Shown: positions 1-8,753, numbered from the stretch's first letter. The stretch is DNA of 64,000 nucleotides from Oscillospiraceae bacterium (GCA_017538965.1 JAFYHU010000029.1:1-64000); one strand, 5' to 3'. Made by a program: numbers and translations. The notes: generated from the sequence alone by a model not told the origin.

Positions 1-668
1 CGTCCATCACCCGCGACGTGTCGGGCGAGGGCGTGCAGCAGGCGCTGCTCAAGCTGCTGGAAGGCACCGTGGCAAACGTGCCGCCGCAGGGAGGACGCAA
101 GCATCCGCATCAGGAGTTCATCCAGGTGGACACGACCAATATCCTGTTCATCTGCGGCGGCGCCTTCGACGGTCTGGACAAGATCATCGAGCGGCGCACC
201 GACCGGAAGAGCATGGGCTTCGGCGCGGAAATTCCGAGCGGGAAGGAAAAGGATCCCGGCGTGCTCTTCGAGCAGGTGCAGCAGCAGGATCTGCTGAAAT
301 ACGGCATCATCCCCGAGCTGATCGGACGTCTGCCGGTTGTGGCAACCCTGGACAGCCTGAAGCGCGAGGATCTGGTCCGGATTCTGACCGAACCGAAGAA
401 TGCCATGACCAAGCAGTATCAGACGCTGATGAAGATGGACGGCGTGGAGCTCCTGTTTGAGCCGGAGGCGCTGGAGCTCATCGCAGACAGGGCGATCGAC
501 CGGAAGATCGGGGCCCGCGGCCTGCGCAGCATTCTGGAATCGGTCATGACCGATCTCATGTACACGGTGCCGTCCGATACCGGCATCCTTCAGATCACCA
601 TCACACCGGAATGCGTCCGCGGAGAGAGCGAACCGCGGATCGTCCGCGCGAAGGACATGGCAGGGTAA
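1..668 (+). CDS. clpX: ATP-dependent Clp protease ATP-binding subunit ClpX (C-terminal part)
   Basis: ClpX is the AAA+ unfoldase that feeds substrates to the ClpP protease in the cytoplasm. The reading frame is open from base 3, so the gene begins outside the window and only about 221 C-terminal residues are present. What is visible fits ClpX closely: the segment [20 protein letters not shown], the sensor-1 region ([13 protein letters not shown]), the FGAEI stretch, and the sensor-2 motif with its arginine ([10 protein letters not shown]) near the end. Length and order match the ClpX C-terminal half. The zinc-finger and Walker motifs would lie upstream. It is followed by a short purine tract and a hairpin, so it probably ends its transcript here. 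Confidence 0.97.
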   Translation, partial: SITRDVSGEGVQQALLKLLEGTVANVPPQGGRKHPHQEFIQVDTTNILFICGGAFDGLDKIIERRTDRKSMGFGAEIPSGKEKDPGVLFEQVQQQDLLKYGIIPELIGRLPVVATLDSLKREDLVRILTEPKNAMTKQYQTLMKMDGVELLFEPEALELIADRAIDRKIGARGLRSILESVMTDLMYTVPSDTGILQITITPECVRGESEPRIVRAKDMAG

Positions 669-692
669 GAGAGATAAGAGAGAAGAGAAACG
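669..692 (+). repeat. Degenerate purine heptamer tract after clpX
   Basis: Directly after the clpX stop codon is a run of GAGAGAT, AAGAGAG, AAGAGAA-like units ending in ACGGG. It resembles the clearer heptamer tracts at 4781, 6449, 11591 and 13238, which also start right at a stop codon and end in GAC/AAC plus G-run. Confidence 0.5.
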
Positions 693-720
693 GGCTTACA
701 AAACCCATATAAAGACAGAC

Positions 721-757
721 GGAGTCAGGCATATCAGGCCTGACTCCGATATTTATT
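721..757 (+). terminator. Hairpin between clpX and the convergent PTS genes
   Basis: GGAGTCAGGC at 721-730 pairs perfectly with GCCTGACTCC at 738-747 around a 7-base loop, followed by GATATTTATT. The U-tract is weak, but the site sits between convergent genes, where a terminator is expected. Confidence 0.6.
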
Positions 758-758
758 G

Positions 759-787
759 TGAGTCAAGGAACCTGTCCCCATGACTCA
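759..787. repeat. REP-like palindromic element, copy 1
   Basis: TGAGTCA and TGACTCA flank the core GGAACCTGTCCCC. The same 13-base core with TGACTC flanks recurs at 27605-27633. The GGGGACAGGTTCC core resembles palindromes known beside Y1 (RAYT/TnpA-REP) transposases; none is encoded in this window. Confidence 0.6.
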
Positions 788-812
788 AAGATGAGAAGAA
801 AGCCAATTTCCT

Positions 813-2783
813 TCAGGCGCAGCGGACGACGATTACCATGGGAGAAAGACCTGCCGAGCGAATCATATCGAGATCAGCTTCCATGATTTTCTGGCCTTCC
901 TTTACCCGCTCTCCGACTTTGCCGTAGATGGTATAGGGTTTGCCGCCGAGGGAGACGGTATCGATGCCGACATGGATCAGAACGGACTTGCCCGTTTCAT
1001 CAGAGATGGTAACGGCATGCTTCGTCTCCGCGATTTCCGAGATGGTTCCGGAGCAGGGCGCAAAGATGCTGCCGTTATCCGGGAGAATCCCGAAACACCG
1101 GCCAAGGGTTCCGGAGGAGAACGCCGGATCGGGGATGTCCTGCATCGGAACGAGCTGTCCGTCGACCGGAGAGGCAACGGTATCGGTTTCCTCTTCCTCA
1201 AGAAGGCTTTTTTCCGTTTCAACCACACGGCTTCGGATCTCTTCGACTTTAGACACGGAAACCGACAGTTCATCAATCCCGGCCTGAATCAGCCTTCGGA
1301 TCGCGGCAGGGTTTGCGGCCAGTTCCCCACAGATCGCTGTGGGGATTTTCTTTTTGTGTCCGGCCTCGACGGTCGTCTCAATCATGCGGAAAATCGCTTC
1401 ATGGCAGGGATTGTAATACCGCTCCAGGCCCTGCGCTTCCCGATCGAGGGCGAGCGTATACTGGGTCAGGTCATTGGTCCCGATGCTGAAAAACGCCGCC
1501 TTGTCCGCCAGCTCCTCTGCGATCATCACCGCCGCCGGGGTCTCTATCATGACCCCGAGAGGGGGAATCTTGCAGGGGACTTTTTCCGCAGTCAGTTCCG
1601 CGGCAACTTTTTCGATCAGCTGGCGGACAGCATCCACTTCCCAGAGCGAGATCACCATGGGGAGCATGATGCTGATATTGCCGCAGACGGCGGCACGAAG
1701 CAGCGCACGAAGCTGCGTGCGGAAAAGGCTTTCATTGCCCAGGGACACTCTCAGTCCCCGGCAGCCGAGAGCCGGATTCTTTTCGGGCGGAAGCTTCAGC
1801 CATTCCGCTTTCTTATCCGAACCAATATCCATCGTCCGGATCACGACTTGCTTTTCACCCATTGCCTCGGCGACGCTGCGATAGGCCTGAAACTGCTCCT
1901 CCTCCGTCGGGGCTGTCTCGCGGTCCATAAACAGAAATTCCGTGCGGAAAAGCCCGACGCCCTCCGCCCCTGAGGCGAGCAGCGCCTCGATATCCTGCGG
2001 ACCGGTGATGTTGGCACAGACCCTGGTGCGGCTTTTTTCTCCGGAAGCCGGCTTTTTCTCTTCGCGCTCCATTTTCGCCATGGCGTCGTATCGCTGAGCG
2101 GCAGCCTGAAAGGCTTCGTCATCGGGGTTTACCGTCAGTTTTTCTCCGTCAAGGATCAACCTGTCTCCGCTTCTGATCGACGCAACGGCTTCCACCGAAC
2201 CGTAAAGATACGGGATTCCGAGGTTACCGGCAAGAATGGAGACATGCGAAGAAGGGGCACCCTTCACGGTAACAATACCGCGAAGGAGACTATCATCCAG
2301 GCCGGAAAGCTCCGCGGGGCTCAGTTCATCGGCAATGAGGACGGAGGGGCTGCTCAGACCCTTCTGCTTTTCTCCCCGGAGAATTCGCAGCAGGCCGTCC
2401 GTCAGGCCCTTGACGTCGTCCGTCCGCTGACGGAGATAGGCGCTGCCGCTTGCCGAAAGCTCTTCGATCACAGACCGGCCCGCACGCTCCACCGCGGTTT
2501 TCGCATCCAGCCCTTCTTTTTCGATCAGGGCATGCGCCTCGCCGATAAAGTTCGGATCCTCCAGCATCATGATTTCCGCTTTGTAGATCCCGGCGTTCTC
2601 GCCCTTTGCCTTTTCGGCCGCGGAGGCAAGCTCCTGCCGGAGGGAAGATACCGCAGAATCAAGACGGGCAGATTCGTCTCCCGCGGCCTTCGGGGAATCG
2701 CTGCCGCTGCCGCCGTCTTTCAGCAGAAATGCCTCTCCGACAGCAAAGCCGCTCTGGGCGGTCTTCAGAATGTATTCCTTCAT
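813..2783 (-). CDS. ptsI: PTS enzyme I fused to a C-terminal glucose-type EIIA domain
   Basis: Enzyme I takes phosphate from phosphoenolpyruvate and passes it to HPr; EIIA passes it on to EIIB. Residues 1 to about 510 form a complete enzyme I: phospho-histidine region GAPSSHVSILA (His180), the PEP-binding barrel with GVGLFRTEFLFM, and the late AICGELA cysteine motif. After an acidic linker, residues about 525-656 are a glucose-type EIIA with His589 (KHAVTI) and the active-site His604 in HVGIDTVSLGG. The ATG has a GGAG site upstream. It lies 13 bases after the EIIBC-HPr gene, so the two are an operon. EI-EIIA fusions are known in multiphosphoryl-transfer proteins, but together with its neighbour this gives a self-contained PTS. 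Substrate is not shown by this gene. Confidence 0.93.
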   Translation of the reverse strand: MKEYILKTAQSGFAVGEAFLLKDGGSGSDSPKAAGDESARLDSAVSSLRQELASAAEKAKGENAGIYKAEIMMLEDPNFIGEAHALIEKEGLDAKTAVERAGRSVIEELSASGSAYLRQRTDDVKGLTDGLLRILRGEKQKGLSSPSVLIADELSPAELSGLDDSLLRGIVTVKGAPSSHVSILAGNLGIPYLYGSVEAVASIRSGDRLILDGEKLTVNPDDEAFQAAAQRYDAMAKMEREEKKPASGEKSRTRVCANITGPQDIEALLASGAEGVGLFRTEFLFMDRETAPTEEEQFQAYRSVAEAMGEKQVVIRTMDIGSDKKAEWLKLPPEKNPALGCRGLRVSLGNESLFRTQLRALLRAAVCGNISIMLPMVISLWEVDAVRQLIEKVAAELTAEKVPCKIPPLGVMIETPAAVMIAEELADKAAFFSIGTNDLTQYTLALDREAQGLERYYNPCHEAIFRMIETTVEAGHKKKIPTAICGELAANPAAIRRLIQAGIDELSVSVSKVEEIRSRVVETEKSLLEEEETDTVASPVDGQLVPMQDIPDPAFSSGTLGRCFGILPDNGSIFAPCSGTISEIAETKHAVTISDETGKSVLIHVGIDTVSLGGKPYTIYGKVGERVKEGQKIMEADLDMIRSAGLSPMVIVVRCA

Positions 2784-2796
2784 GCCTGTCTTCTCC

Positions 2797-4617
2797 TCAC
2801 AGATTCTCTTTCAGAAATTCCTCCGCAGCCCGGAGGGCGGCGGGGGCATCCTTCCCTTTGGCCGTAACGGTAAGCCTGGTGCCCTGAAGGGCGCCCAGGT
2901 CCATCAGCTCCACGACACTCGCCGCAGAGGCGGTCTTCCCGTTTGCGGAGACCGTCATATCACAGTCGAAGCCTTTCGCGAGCGCTGCCAGCTCTCCGGC
3001 AGGGCGGGCATGGATTCCGACGGCATCGGTAATCGTATATTCGAAGCTGCCGTCCGCACTGTCAAAGGAAACCGGCTCTCCGTGATGAATCTTGCGAACA
3101 GGCTGCTCGGCAGACGGAGGGATCGCAGGCGTTTTCGCCGGTTCCGGCTGCGTCTTTTTTTCTTCCGATGCAGGAGAGAGTTCCTGTTTGTCAAGGACCA
3201 GATCCGTGATCACAAAGCTGCAGATATAGGAAACAACAAGGCCCGCGAGGTAGAAAAGGACGCTTTTCACGGCCCCGTTCGGACCCGCCGTCATCACGAA
3301 GGCCCCGAGCAGACCGGAAGGCCCCCAGGTGGTGGACGCGACTTCCATGGCCATCACCAGCGCGCCGCCAAAACCGGCGCCGAGCCCGGCCGTCAGAAAA
3401 GGTTTTCCCAAGGGGAGCGTGACCCCGTAAATCAGGGGTTCTCCGACGCCCAGGAGGCCTGCAGGAAGTGCGCCTGCTGTGACTTTGCAGAGATGGTCGT
3501 TCCCGACGGCTTTTGCCTTTCTCCAGATGGCAAGAGCCGCTCCGACCTGGCCCGCTCCCGCCATGGCGAGCGCGGGGTAAAGCGTGACATAACCCAGTTC
3601 CTCCAGTTGGACCGAATACAGCGCAACCAGGCCGTGGTGCATGCCGGTTGCAACCAGCGGTAGGAAGAGCGTGGCAGAGACAAAGCCCACAAGCGCCCGC
3701 ACCAAAATATGCTGGGAAAGACACAGGCGGCTGAAGACCCACACAATGCCGCTCGAAACATAGCCGAAAAACGGCATGAAAAGCGTAATATACGGGATCG
3801 CACAGATCAGAAGCGACAGCAGCGGCGTGAAGATGATATCCACATTGTCCGGCATTCTGGAGCGTATTTTTTTCTCTACGTACGACAGCAGAAGGACGCC
3901 GGTGATGACCGCAAGGACGCCGCCTTTGCCGACGTGCAGCACGGAGTTCAGCGGGACGGCTTCATCATACAGGCCGAGCAGTTTCGCGATCTCATTGATC
4001 CCGTCCAGCGAAGTAATCAACCCTAGCATTCCGCCGAGGATCGGGGTCGCGCCGAAGCGCTCGGCCGCACGGTACCCCACCCAGGCGCTGATATAGGTCA
4101 TGAAGGAGACGTTCACAAGCGAGAGCAGATTGAAAAGGAGAGCCCATCCTTTGCTCTCGGCATAGTTCGGAACCAGCTGGGAAATCAGCGATGCAAAGCC
4201 GGCACAGAGGCCTGCCGTAATGATACCGGGAATCAGCGGGATGAAGATATCCCCGATGGTCTTGAGGGCGGATTTGACGCGGCTGTTCGTCTGACGGCTG
4301 TCCCAGTCCGCTTTGTTTTGCTGCCAGTTTTCTCCGGCAGTCATGCTCTCTTCCGGATTGCTCCCGAGCCCCATTTCGCGGCAGAGATCTGCGTATCTTC
4401 TGCATTTTCCGGGACCGACAACGATTTCATAGGCATTGACGCGATTGTGCAAGAGACTGAGAACCGCATCGCAGTTCTTCAGGCTTTGCTCGTCCACAGG
4501 CGCTTCGTCCTTTACGACAACCCGCAGACGCGTCATGCAGTTGGATACCGCAGCAATATTGCCGGCGCCGCCGAGGCAATTGATGATAGCCTGTACGGTG
4601 TTCCTGTCGTCTTTCAT
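2797..4617 (-). CDS. PTS transporter EIIBC fused to a C-terminal HPr domain
   Basis: This is the sugar-transporting membrane subunit. Residues 1-80 are an EIIB of the glucose superfamily with the phosphocysteine Cys27 in SNCMTRLRVV. Residues about 110-460 are a multi-spanning EIIC domain containing GVGEPLIYGVTLP, the form of the GITEP substrate motif seen in MurP-like N-acetylmuramate permeases; sucrose-type substrates remain possible. A Pro/Glu-rich linker leads to an HPr domain (about 520-606) with the active His536 in GIHARPAG and a serine (Ser567) at the HprK-regulated position. HPr on an EIIBC is uncommon. I start at the ATG at 4617, which has AGGAAGG upstream, rather than a GTG 21 bases earlier. 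No MurQ etherase is nearby, so the substrate is not fixed. Confidence 0.9.
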   Translation of the reverse strand: MKDDRNTVQAIINCLGGAGNIAAVSNCMTRLRVVVKDEAPVDEQSLKNCDAVLSLLHNRVNAYEIVVGPGKCRRYADLCREMGLGSNPEESMTAGENWQQNKADWDSRQTNSRVKSALKTIGDIFIPLIPGIITAGLCAGFASLISQLVPNYAESKGWALLFNLLSLVNVSFMTYISAWVGYRAAERFGATPILGGMLGLITSLDGINEIAKLLGLYDEAVPLNSVLHVGKGGVLAVITGVLLLSYVEKKIRSRMPDNVDIIFTPLLSLLICAIPYITLFMPFFGYVSSGIVWVFSRLCLSQHILVRALVGFVSATLFLPLVATGMHHGLVALYSVQLEELGYVTLYPALAMAGAGQVGAALAIWRKAKAVGNDHLCKVTAGALPAGLLGVGEPLIYGVTLPLGKPFLTAGLGAGFGGALVMAMEVASTTWGPSGLLGAFVMTAGPNGAVKSVLFYLAGLVVSYICSFVITDLVLDKQELSPASEEKKTQPEPAKTPAIPPSAEQPVRKIHHGEPVSFDSADGSFEYTITDAVGIHARPAGELAALAKGFDCDMTVSANGKTASAASVVELMDLGALQGTRLTVTAKGKDAPAALRAAEEFLKENL

Positions 4618-4673
4618 CTCGTTTCCTTCCTTTGCCACAGACGGAACTGTTTTCAGAATGTTTCTGTCTCGAA

Positions 4674-4701
4674 ATTATAGCACAGTTAGCTCAAAGTTCA
4701 A
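4674..4701 (-). promoter_or_regulatory. Promoter of the PTS operon
   Basis: On the minus strand TATAAT (4674-4679) lies 16 bases from TTGAAC (4696-4701). The -35 region is made of TTCAAAG heptamer units, so it sits inside the repeat tract at 4690-4724. Confidence 0.6.
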
Positions 4702-4724
4702 AGTTTAAAGTTCAAAGTTCAAAG
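4690..4724. repeat. Five tandem TTCAAAG-type heptamers
   Basis: Units CTCAAAG, TTCAAAG, TTTAAAG, TTCAAAG, TTCAAAG are followed by ACGAGG. The period is exactly seven bases, the same as in the GAGAGTT tracts nearby, and the trailing ACGAGG resembles their ACGGGG tail. Confidence 0.85.
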
Positions 4725-4780
4725 ACGAGGGATTTTTCCGCTGTAAATTTGACTTGAAGGGGAAAAGAGAGTATATTTGA

Positions 4781-4815
4781 GAGAGTAGAGAGTGGAGCGT
4801 TGAGAGTTGAGAGAC
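4781..4815 (+). repeat. Five tandem GAGAGTT-type heptamers
   Basis: Units GAGAGTA, GAGAGTG, GAGCGTT, GAGAGTT, GAGAGAC precede GGGAG. The tract lies just upstream of the gene starting at 4842. Confidence 0.85.
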
Positions 4816-4841
4816 GGGAGTTTGACGAGGGGGGAGAGCAA

Positions 4842-5495
4842 GTGAGACGGGTTGCGGTTGGAATACTTGTTTTATTTGTATTGGTTTTTGCCGGGATGAC
4901 GATGAGCAGCTTCCGGGGGCAGGGAGAAAACGGACAGCGTGTTCCGGAGGCGGCGGAACCGGACGTTCCGGAGACGGACGAAGCGGAAATGCAGGAAGCA
5001 TTCGAAGCGGAAGAGCCGGAAGAGCAGGAGGAGCTTGAAGACTCTGAAGAGGCAGAAGGGCCGGTGGAAAGTCCGGAAGAGGATGAGAGAAAGGAAACGG
5101 AAAGCATCACGCCCGACCAGATCAAAAAGGAAATCCTGGAGCCGGCGATATCCTTCCATCCCGGGACGGCCGGGTCTTCGCTGAAGCAGGCACAGGCCGC
5201 CGCGGAGATCATGAGCAATATTTCCGGGCCAGACTATCGCTATGCGGATGCAGAACAGCTGAAGCAGTCGATGGTCACGGCTTTCGGCATGCTCAGCGAG
5301 GAGGAACAGGGCTGGCTGAAGGAGAATCTGCCGGGAGTGCTGGCAACGGTCGATGAGCTCTTTGCGAGTTATCCGGAAATCCCGGGGGTGTTTGACGACG
5401 CCGGGGCCGAGGAGCTTGTCGAGGAGGCCATGCAGACGAATATGACGGCGGAAGACTGGGGGAAGATCAAATCAGCAGCGGAGCAGCTGATTTGA
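4842..5495 (+). CDS. Secreted or membrane-anchored protein with acidic linker, unknown function
   Basis: I do not recognise this family. The chosen GTG start at 4842 follows GAGGGGGGAGAG; an open frame reaches back to 4800 but that part is the heptamer repeat. The 217-residue product has one hydrophobic N-terminal segment (about residues 4-20, a signal anchor or signal peptide), then a very acidic Glu/Pro-rich spacer (about 30-85), then a roughly 130-residue mostly helical C-terminal domain with no cysteines. The layout suggests an exported protein held away from the membrane by the spacer. It is followed by two similar secreted proteins on the same strand. Confidence 0.65.
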   Translation: MRRVAVGILVLFVLVFAGMTMSSFRGQGENGQRVPEAAEPDVPETDEAEMQEAFEAEEPEEQEELEDSEEAEGPVESPEEDERKETESITPDQIKKEILEPAISFHPGTAGSSLKQAQAAAEIMSNISGPDYRYADAEQLKQSMVTAFGMLSEEEQGWLKENLPGVLATVDELFASYPEIPGVFDDAGAEELVEEAMQTNMTAEDWGKIKSAAEQLI

Positions 5496-5514
5496 GAAAG
5501 TTCAAAGTTCAAAT
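5494..5514. repeat. Short TTCAAAG heptamer tract
   Basis: GAGAAAG, TTCAAAG, TTCAAAT: three seven-base units that overlap the stop codon of the preceding gene. They belong to the same type as 4690-4724. Confidence 0.7.
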
Positions 5515-5561
5515 ACACCTGCTGCGGCGGGGAGAGACAGTTTAGTAAGGAGGATGGAAGG

Positions 5562-6446
5562 ATGAAAAAGGTAATCAGTATAATTACGATTCTTGTGATG
5601 TTCTGCACGCTGGCGGGAATGGCGGCGGCAGAAGGAGAGGTAACCACGACGGAGGCGGGTGGGGCGGTCACGATCCTTACCCCTGCGGACGAAGGAGCCG
5701 GCGAGAATACGGGAAACACGGAAGGAAGCGGCGAATCGGTTGTGGTAGTAGGACCGGGCACGGAGAACGAGACCAGCCCGGAAGGCCCGGACTCGGAGAC
5801 AACGGAACCGACGCCGACTCCATCACCAAGCCCCACAACGCAGATAACCGTATCTACGACGCCGCCGACCGTCACCAAGCATCCGACGGACGAAACCGTC
5901 GACATTGGTGGCGAGTGTGTATTCATCGCCAATTATTCCAACGCGATCTGGGCAGTCTGGCATTTCGTCAGCCCGGACGGGAAGACGGACTATCGCTTTG
6001 ACGACAAAGCAATAGCGACGGCGTTTCCGGGCCTGAAGGTTGAAAACGGGATGTACAGCAACATGTCACTGAAGAATATTCCGGCCGAACTGAACGACTG
6101 GCGCGTATGCTGCGAATACAGCAACAAAAGCGGCAGCGTAAGAACCAACTATGCCACCGTGACGGTACGGGGAGCTGAACAGGCGCTGGCGACACCGACC
6201 CCGACGCCTACGCCTACACCTACCCCCACGCCGACGTCGACACCGGAGGCGACACCGACGCCGGAAGCAACAGCAACGCCCGAACCGACGCCGACGCCGA
6301 GCGAGAGCCCGGAGAAAAGCTCGGCGCCGGAGGAGATCAAGAGTATGGGTTCCGGCGGGCATTTCCTGTTGCTGCTGGCCGTCGGATTCGGCATAGCGGC
6401 GGTGGTGATCTGCGGGGGAATTTGGCTGGTATACAATAGGAGATAA
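5562..6446 (+). CDS. Cell-surface protein with Ig-like domain, TP-rich stalk and C-terminal membrane anchor
   Basis: The 294-residue product has a signal peptide (MKKVISIITILVMF to about residue 24), a Glu/Thr-rich spacer, an Ig-like domain (about 105-208) with the expected cysteine, core tryptophans and a second cysteine pair (DWRVCCEYSN), then a Thr-Pro repeat stalk of about 45 residues. It ends with a hydrophobic segment and the basic tail YNRR. This tail layout is that of sortase substrates, and a class B sortase lies at 9475, but no LPXTG- or NPQTN-like motif is present; the residues before the anchor are SMGSGGH. The start has a strong AAGGAGG site. Likely role is surface display or binding; the partner is unknown. 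Confidence 0.75.
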   Translation: MKKVISIITILVMFCTLAGMAAAEGEVTTTEAGGAVTILTPADEGAGENTGNTEGSGESVVVVGPGTENETSPEGPDSETTEPTPTPSPSPTTQITVSTTPPTVTKHPTDETVDIGGECVFIANYSNAIWAVWHFVSPDGKTDYRFDDKAIATAFPGLKVENGMYSNMSLKNIPAELNDWRVCCEYSNKSGSVRTNYATVTVRGAEQALATPTPTPTPTPTPTPTSTPEATPTPEATATPEPTPTPSESPEKSSAPEEIKSMGSGGHFLLLLAVGFGIAAVVICGGIWLVYNRR

Positions 6447-6448
6447 GA

Positions 6449-6476
6449 GAGAGTTGAGAGTGGAGAGTTGAGAGAC
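6449..6476 (+). repeat. Four tandem GAGAGTT-type heptamers
   Basis: GAGAGTT, GAGAGTG, GAGAGTT, GAGAGAC followed by GGGG. The tract starts three bases after a stop codon and ends just before the next gene's start at 6488. Confidence 0.9.
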
Positions 6477-6487
6477 GGGGGAAAAGG

Positions 6488-7552
6488 ATGAAGAAGATAG
6501 GGTGTTTTTTGATTTGTCTGGCGTTTGCGGTTGTTATGGCGGGATGCGGGAATTTTACCGTCAGGACATCGAGGAATCATCAGATAGTTTTGCCTGAGGA
6601 TATTCAGACCGGCGCTGAAGAGACGGAAGGGACAGACGTGCCAGAGGGGACAGAAGTGCCGAAAGAGACGGAAGTTTCGGATGGGGCGGAAGTGCCAGAA
6701 GAGACGGTAGTTTCAGAGGAAACGGAAGAGAGCGCGGAGGAGAGTGCGGAGACCGCGGCAGAGATAAGGGAGACGGAGGAGAGTACGGTGGTGACGGATC
6801 CGAAGCTGACGTACAGCTGGGAGGATCTGGTGCAGGCGAATAAGCTGAGCAGCGTGCTGACCTTGTATCCGTCGGTGAAGATCACGAGCCCGATTTACAG
6901 CCCGGACGACTGCACCCGCATCTTTCTGCACGCGGGAGAGCCGGTTCTGATTTCCGAGGGACCGGGGTATCTGAGCGGGCAGATCCGAGGATGCTATTTT
7001 GATATGGACGACACCGGAGACGGAGAGGTTCGCCCGGTGATCGGCGGGTTTTATGAAGAGAACAACAGCGAGAGGCTGGAGAACTGCCTGATCGAGTATT
7101 TCGCGGAGCCGGAAGAGATGAAGCTCGACCGGATCGAGGGCGACCTGATCTGGGCGGACTGCTTCTATGGAGACGGCTTCCGGACGAAGCTGGCGGTGGA
7201 CCGCGGAACGCTGGTCGTGCGGGAGATCATGAGCCTGACAGAGAACGAAGAAGTGCTCGGGATCACGGACTTCGACTATCTGGAGGAAATCCGCGCGGAC
7301 GAGGACTATCTCTTCCTGTACAGCTGGGATCGGCCGCTCAGAACCGTGACGGTGACGTGGGAGAGCTTTTACGCCGGGAAACAGGACGTTCGCACGGAGA
7401 CGTTCAGCATTCCACAGGACTGGGAGCTGCTGCCCTGGGAGGGGCGCTATGGGGACTATACCGTGTACACGAACCTGGACTATATCGGGGATTATGCTTA
7501 TCCCGGGGATGGGGAAGATTACGTGCTGTTTCTTACGACGGTGAAGGGGTGA
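6488..7552 (+). CDS. Lipoprotein of unknown function
   Basis: The first 20 residues form a lipoprotein signal with lipobox VMAGC (Cys20), so the product should be lipid-anchored on the outer face of the membrane. Residues about 38-95 are a low-complexity Glu/Thr/Val spacer made of degenerate five- to six-residue repeats (TEVPEG, TEVPKE, TEVSDG). The remaining 260 residues look globular, with many acidic and aromatic residues and a conserved-looking beta-rich pattern, but I cannot name a family. It is the third exported protein in a row on this strand and lies upstream of the tsa promoter. Confidence 0.7.
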   Translation: MKKIGCFLICLAFAVVMAGCGNFTVRTSRNHQIVLPEDIQTGAEETEGTDVPEGTEVPKETEVSDGAEVPEETVVSEETEESAEESAETAAEIRETEESTVVTDPKLTYSWEDLVQANKLSSVLTLYPSVKITSPIYSPDDCTRIFLHAGEPVLISEGPGYLSGQIRGCYFDMDDTGDGEVRPVIGGFYEENNSERLENCLIEYFAEPEEMKLDRIEGDLIWADCFYGDGFRTKLAVDRGTLVVREIMSLTENEEVLGITDFDYLEEIRADEDYLFLYSWDRPLRTVTVTWESFYAGKQDVRTETFSIPQDWELLPWEGRYGDYTVYTNLDYIGDYAYPGDGEDYVLFLTTVKG

Positions 7553-7573
7553 GCAGCGGCGGAGCCGCGGAAT

Positions 7574-7602
7574 TTGACAACGATGGCGAAAGGTGGTACA
7601 CT
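7574..7602 (+). promoter_or_regulatory. Sigma-A promoter for tsaE
   Basis: TTGACA (7574-7579), a 17-base spacer and TACACT (7597-7602) preceded by TGG, an extended -10. It lies 26 bases before the tsaE start. Confidence 0.8.
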
Positions 7603-7628
7603 GAACCGAATGGGGTCAGGGAGAAAGA

Positions 7629-8066
7629 ATGCAGGAAATCATCACGCACAATGAAAGAGAAACCGAGCTTTTCGGGAGCAGTCTGGCGAAGCGGCTGAAG
7701 CCGCCCGCGGTGCTCTGCCTGTACGGCGAGCTGGGCGCGGGGAAGACCGCGCTGGTGCGGGGAATCGCGGAAGGACTGGGCCTGCAGTGCACGGTTTCGA
7801 GCCCGACCTTTACAATCGTGAACGAATATCCCGGGAAATGCGAGCTGATTCATTTCGACATGTACCGTCTCAACGGCGCGGACGAGCTGTTCGACATCGG
7901 ATGGGAAGACTATCTGCGCAGGGACGCGATTCTCGCGGTCGAATGGAGCGAGAATGTGGAGGATGCGTTCGACGGGAGCGAGATCCGGGTCCGGTTCGAG
8001 AAACTCAACGGAAACGAACGGCGGATCACCGTGGAAGGAGGGCCAGATGCTGACACTTGCGTTTGA
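7629..8066 (+). CDS. tsaE: tRNA threonylcarbamoyladenosine biosynthesis ATPase TsaE
   Basis: TsaE is the ATPase of the TsaB-TsaD-TsaE complex that puts threonylcarbamoyl on A37 of ANN-decoding tRNAs. The 145-residue product has the family length, a Walker A motif (GELGAGKT) near residue 40, the SSPTFTIVNEY segment and the HFDMYRL motif, followed by VEWSE. A GGGAGA site precedes the ATG. The end overlaps the tsaB start by 20 bases, so translation is coupled. tsaD is not in the window. Confidence 0.95.
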   Translation: MQEIITHNERETELFGSSLAKRLKPPAVLCLYGELGAGKTALVRGIAEGLGLQCTVSSPTFTIVNEYPGKCELIHFDMYRLNGADELFDIGWEDYLRRDAILAVEWSENVEDAFDGSEIRVRFEKLNGNERRITVEGGPDADTCV

Positions 8067-8742
8067 ATCCTCGGCAAAGGCCGCCTCGGCGGCACTCTGC
8101 GAGGGGGAGAACCTGATCGCGGCGGTGACGCAGGTCAGCGGCCTGACGCACAGCAGAACCCTGCTGCCGATGGCGGAGGACCTGCTCAAGAACACGGAAC
8201 TGAGCATGAAGGACGTCGAGTGCTTCGCGGTGGCGCAGGGACCGGGCTCGTTCACCGGGATCCGGATCGGAGTTTCCACCGTGAAAGGCCTGGCCTGGGC
8301 AGCGGAGAAGCCCTGCGTCGGGGTGTCGACCCTGGCGGCGATGGCCTGGAACGGGACGGCCGCGGGCGGACTTGTGTGCGCGGTAATGGACGCGAGACGC
8401 AGGGAAGTGTACAATGCGCTGTTTCGCATTGAGGACGGGAAACCGAGGCGCCTGTGCGCGGATCGCGCGATTTCGCTTTCGCTGCTGGCGGAGGAACTGG
8501 CAGAGACCGGGGAGGCGCCCTTCCTGATCGGAGACGGCGCCGGCATCACGGAAGCCTTTCTGCGCGAGAAGGGCCTGCCGTTTCGGACGGCGCCGGAGAA
8601 TCTGCGCTGGCAGAACGCGTGGGGCGTCGCGATGGAAGCCTGCGGCAAACCGCTTCAGACGTCGCAGGAGCTGCTTCCGGTCTATCTCCGCCTGTCGCAG
8701 GCGGAACGGGAGCGCCAGGCGAGAATGCTGAAGCAAGACTGA
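8047..8742 (+). CDS. tsaB: tRNA threonylcarbamoyladenosine biosynthesis protein TsaB
   Basis: TsaB is the inactive ASKHA-fold partner of TsaD in t6A synthesis. The start MLTLAFESS with GAAGGAGG upstream is the typical TsaB N-terminus (an ASKHA phosphate-1-like segment); an upstream in-frame extension to 7954 is only a shadow of tsaE. Other family marks are GLTHSRTLLPM and the glycine-rich AQGPGSFTGIRIG, followed by a variable C-terminal half with VMDARRREVY. The length of 231 residues is normal. There is no fused RimI acetyltransferase. Confidence 0.95.
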   Translation: MLTLAFESSAKAASAALCEGENLIAAVTQVSGLTHSRTLLPMAEDLLKNTELSMKDVECFAVAQGPGSFTGIRIGVSTVKGLAWAAEKPCVGVSTLAAMAWNGTAAGGLVCAVMDARRREVYNALFRIEDGKPRRLCADRAISLSLLAEELAETGEAPFLIGDGAGITEAFLREKGLPFRTAPENLRWQNAWGVAMEACGKPLQTSQELLPVYLRLSQAERERQARMLKQD

Positions 8743-8753
8743 AGTAATCAAAC

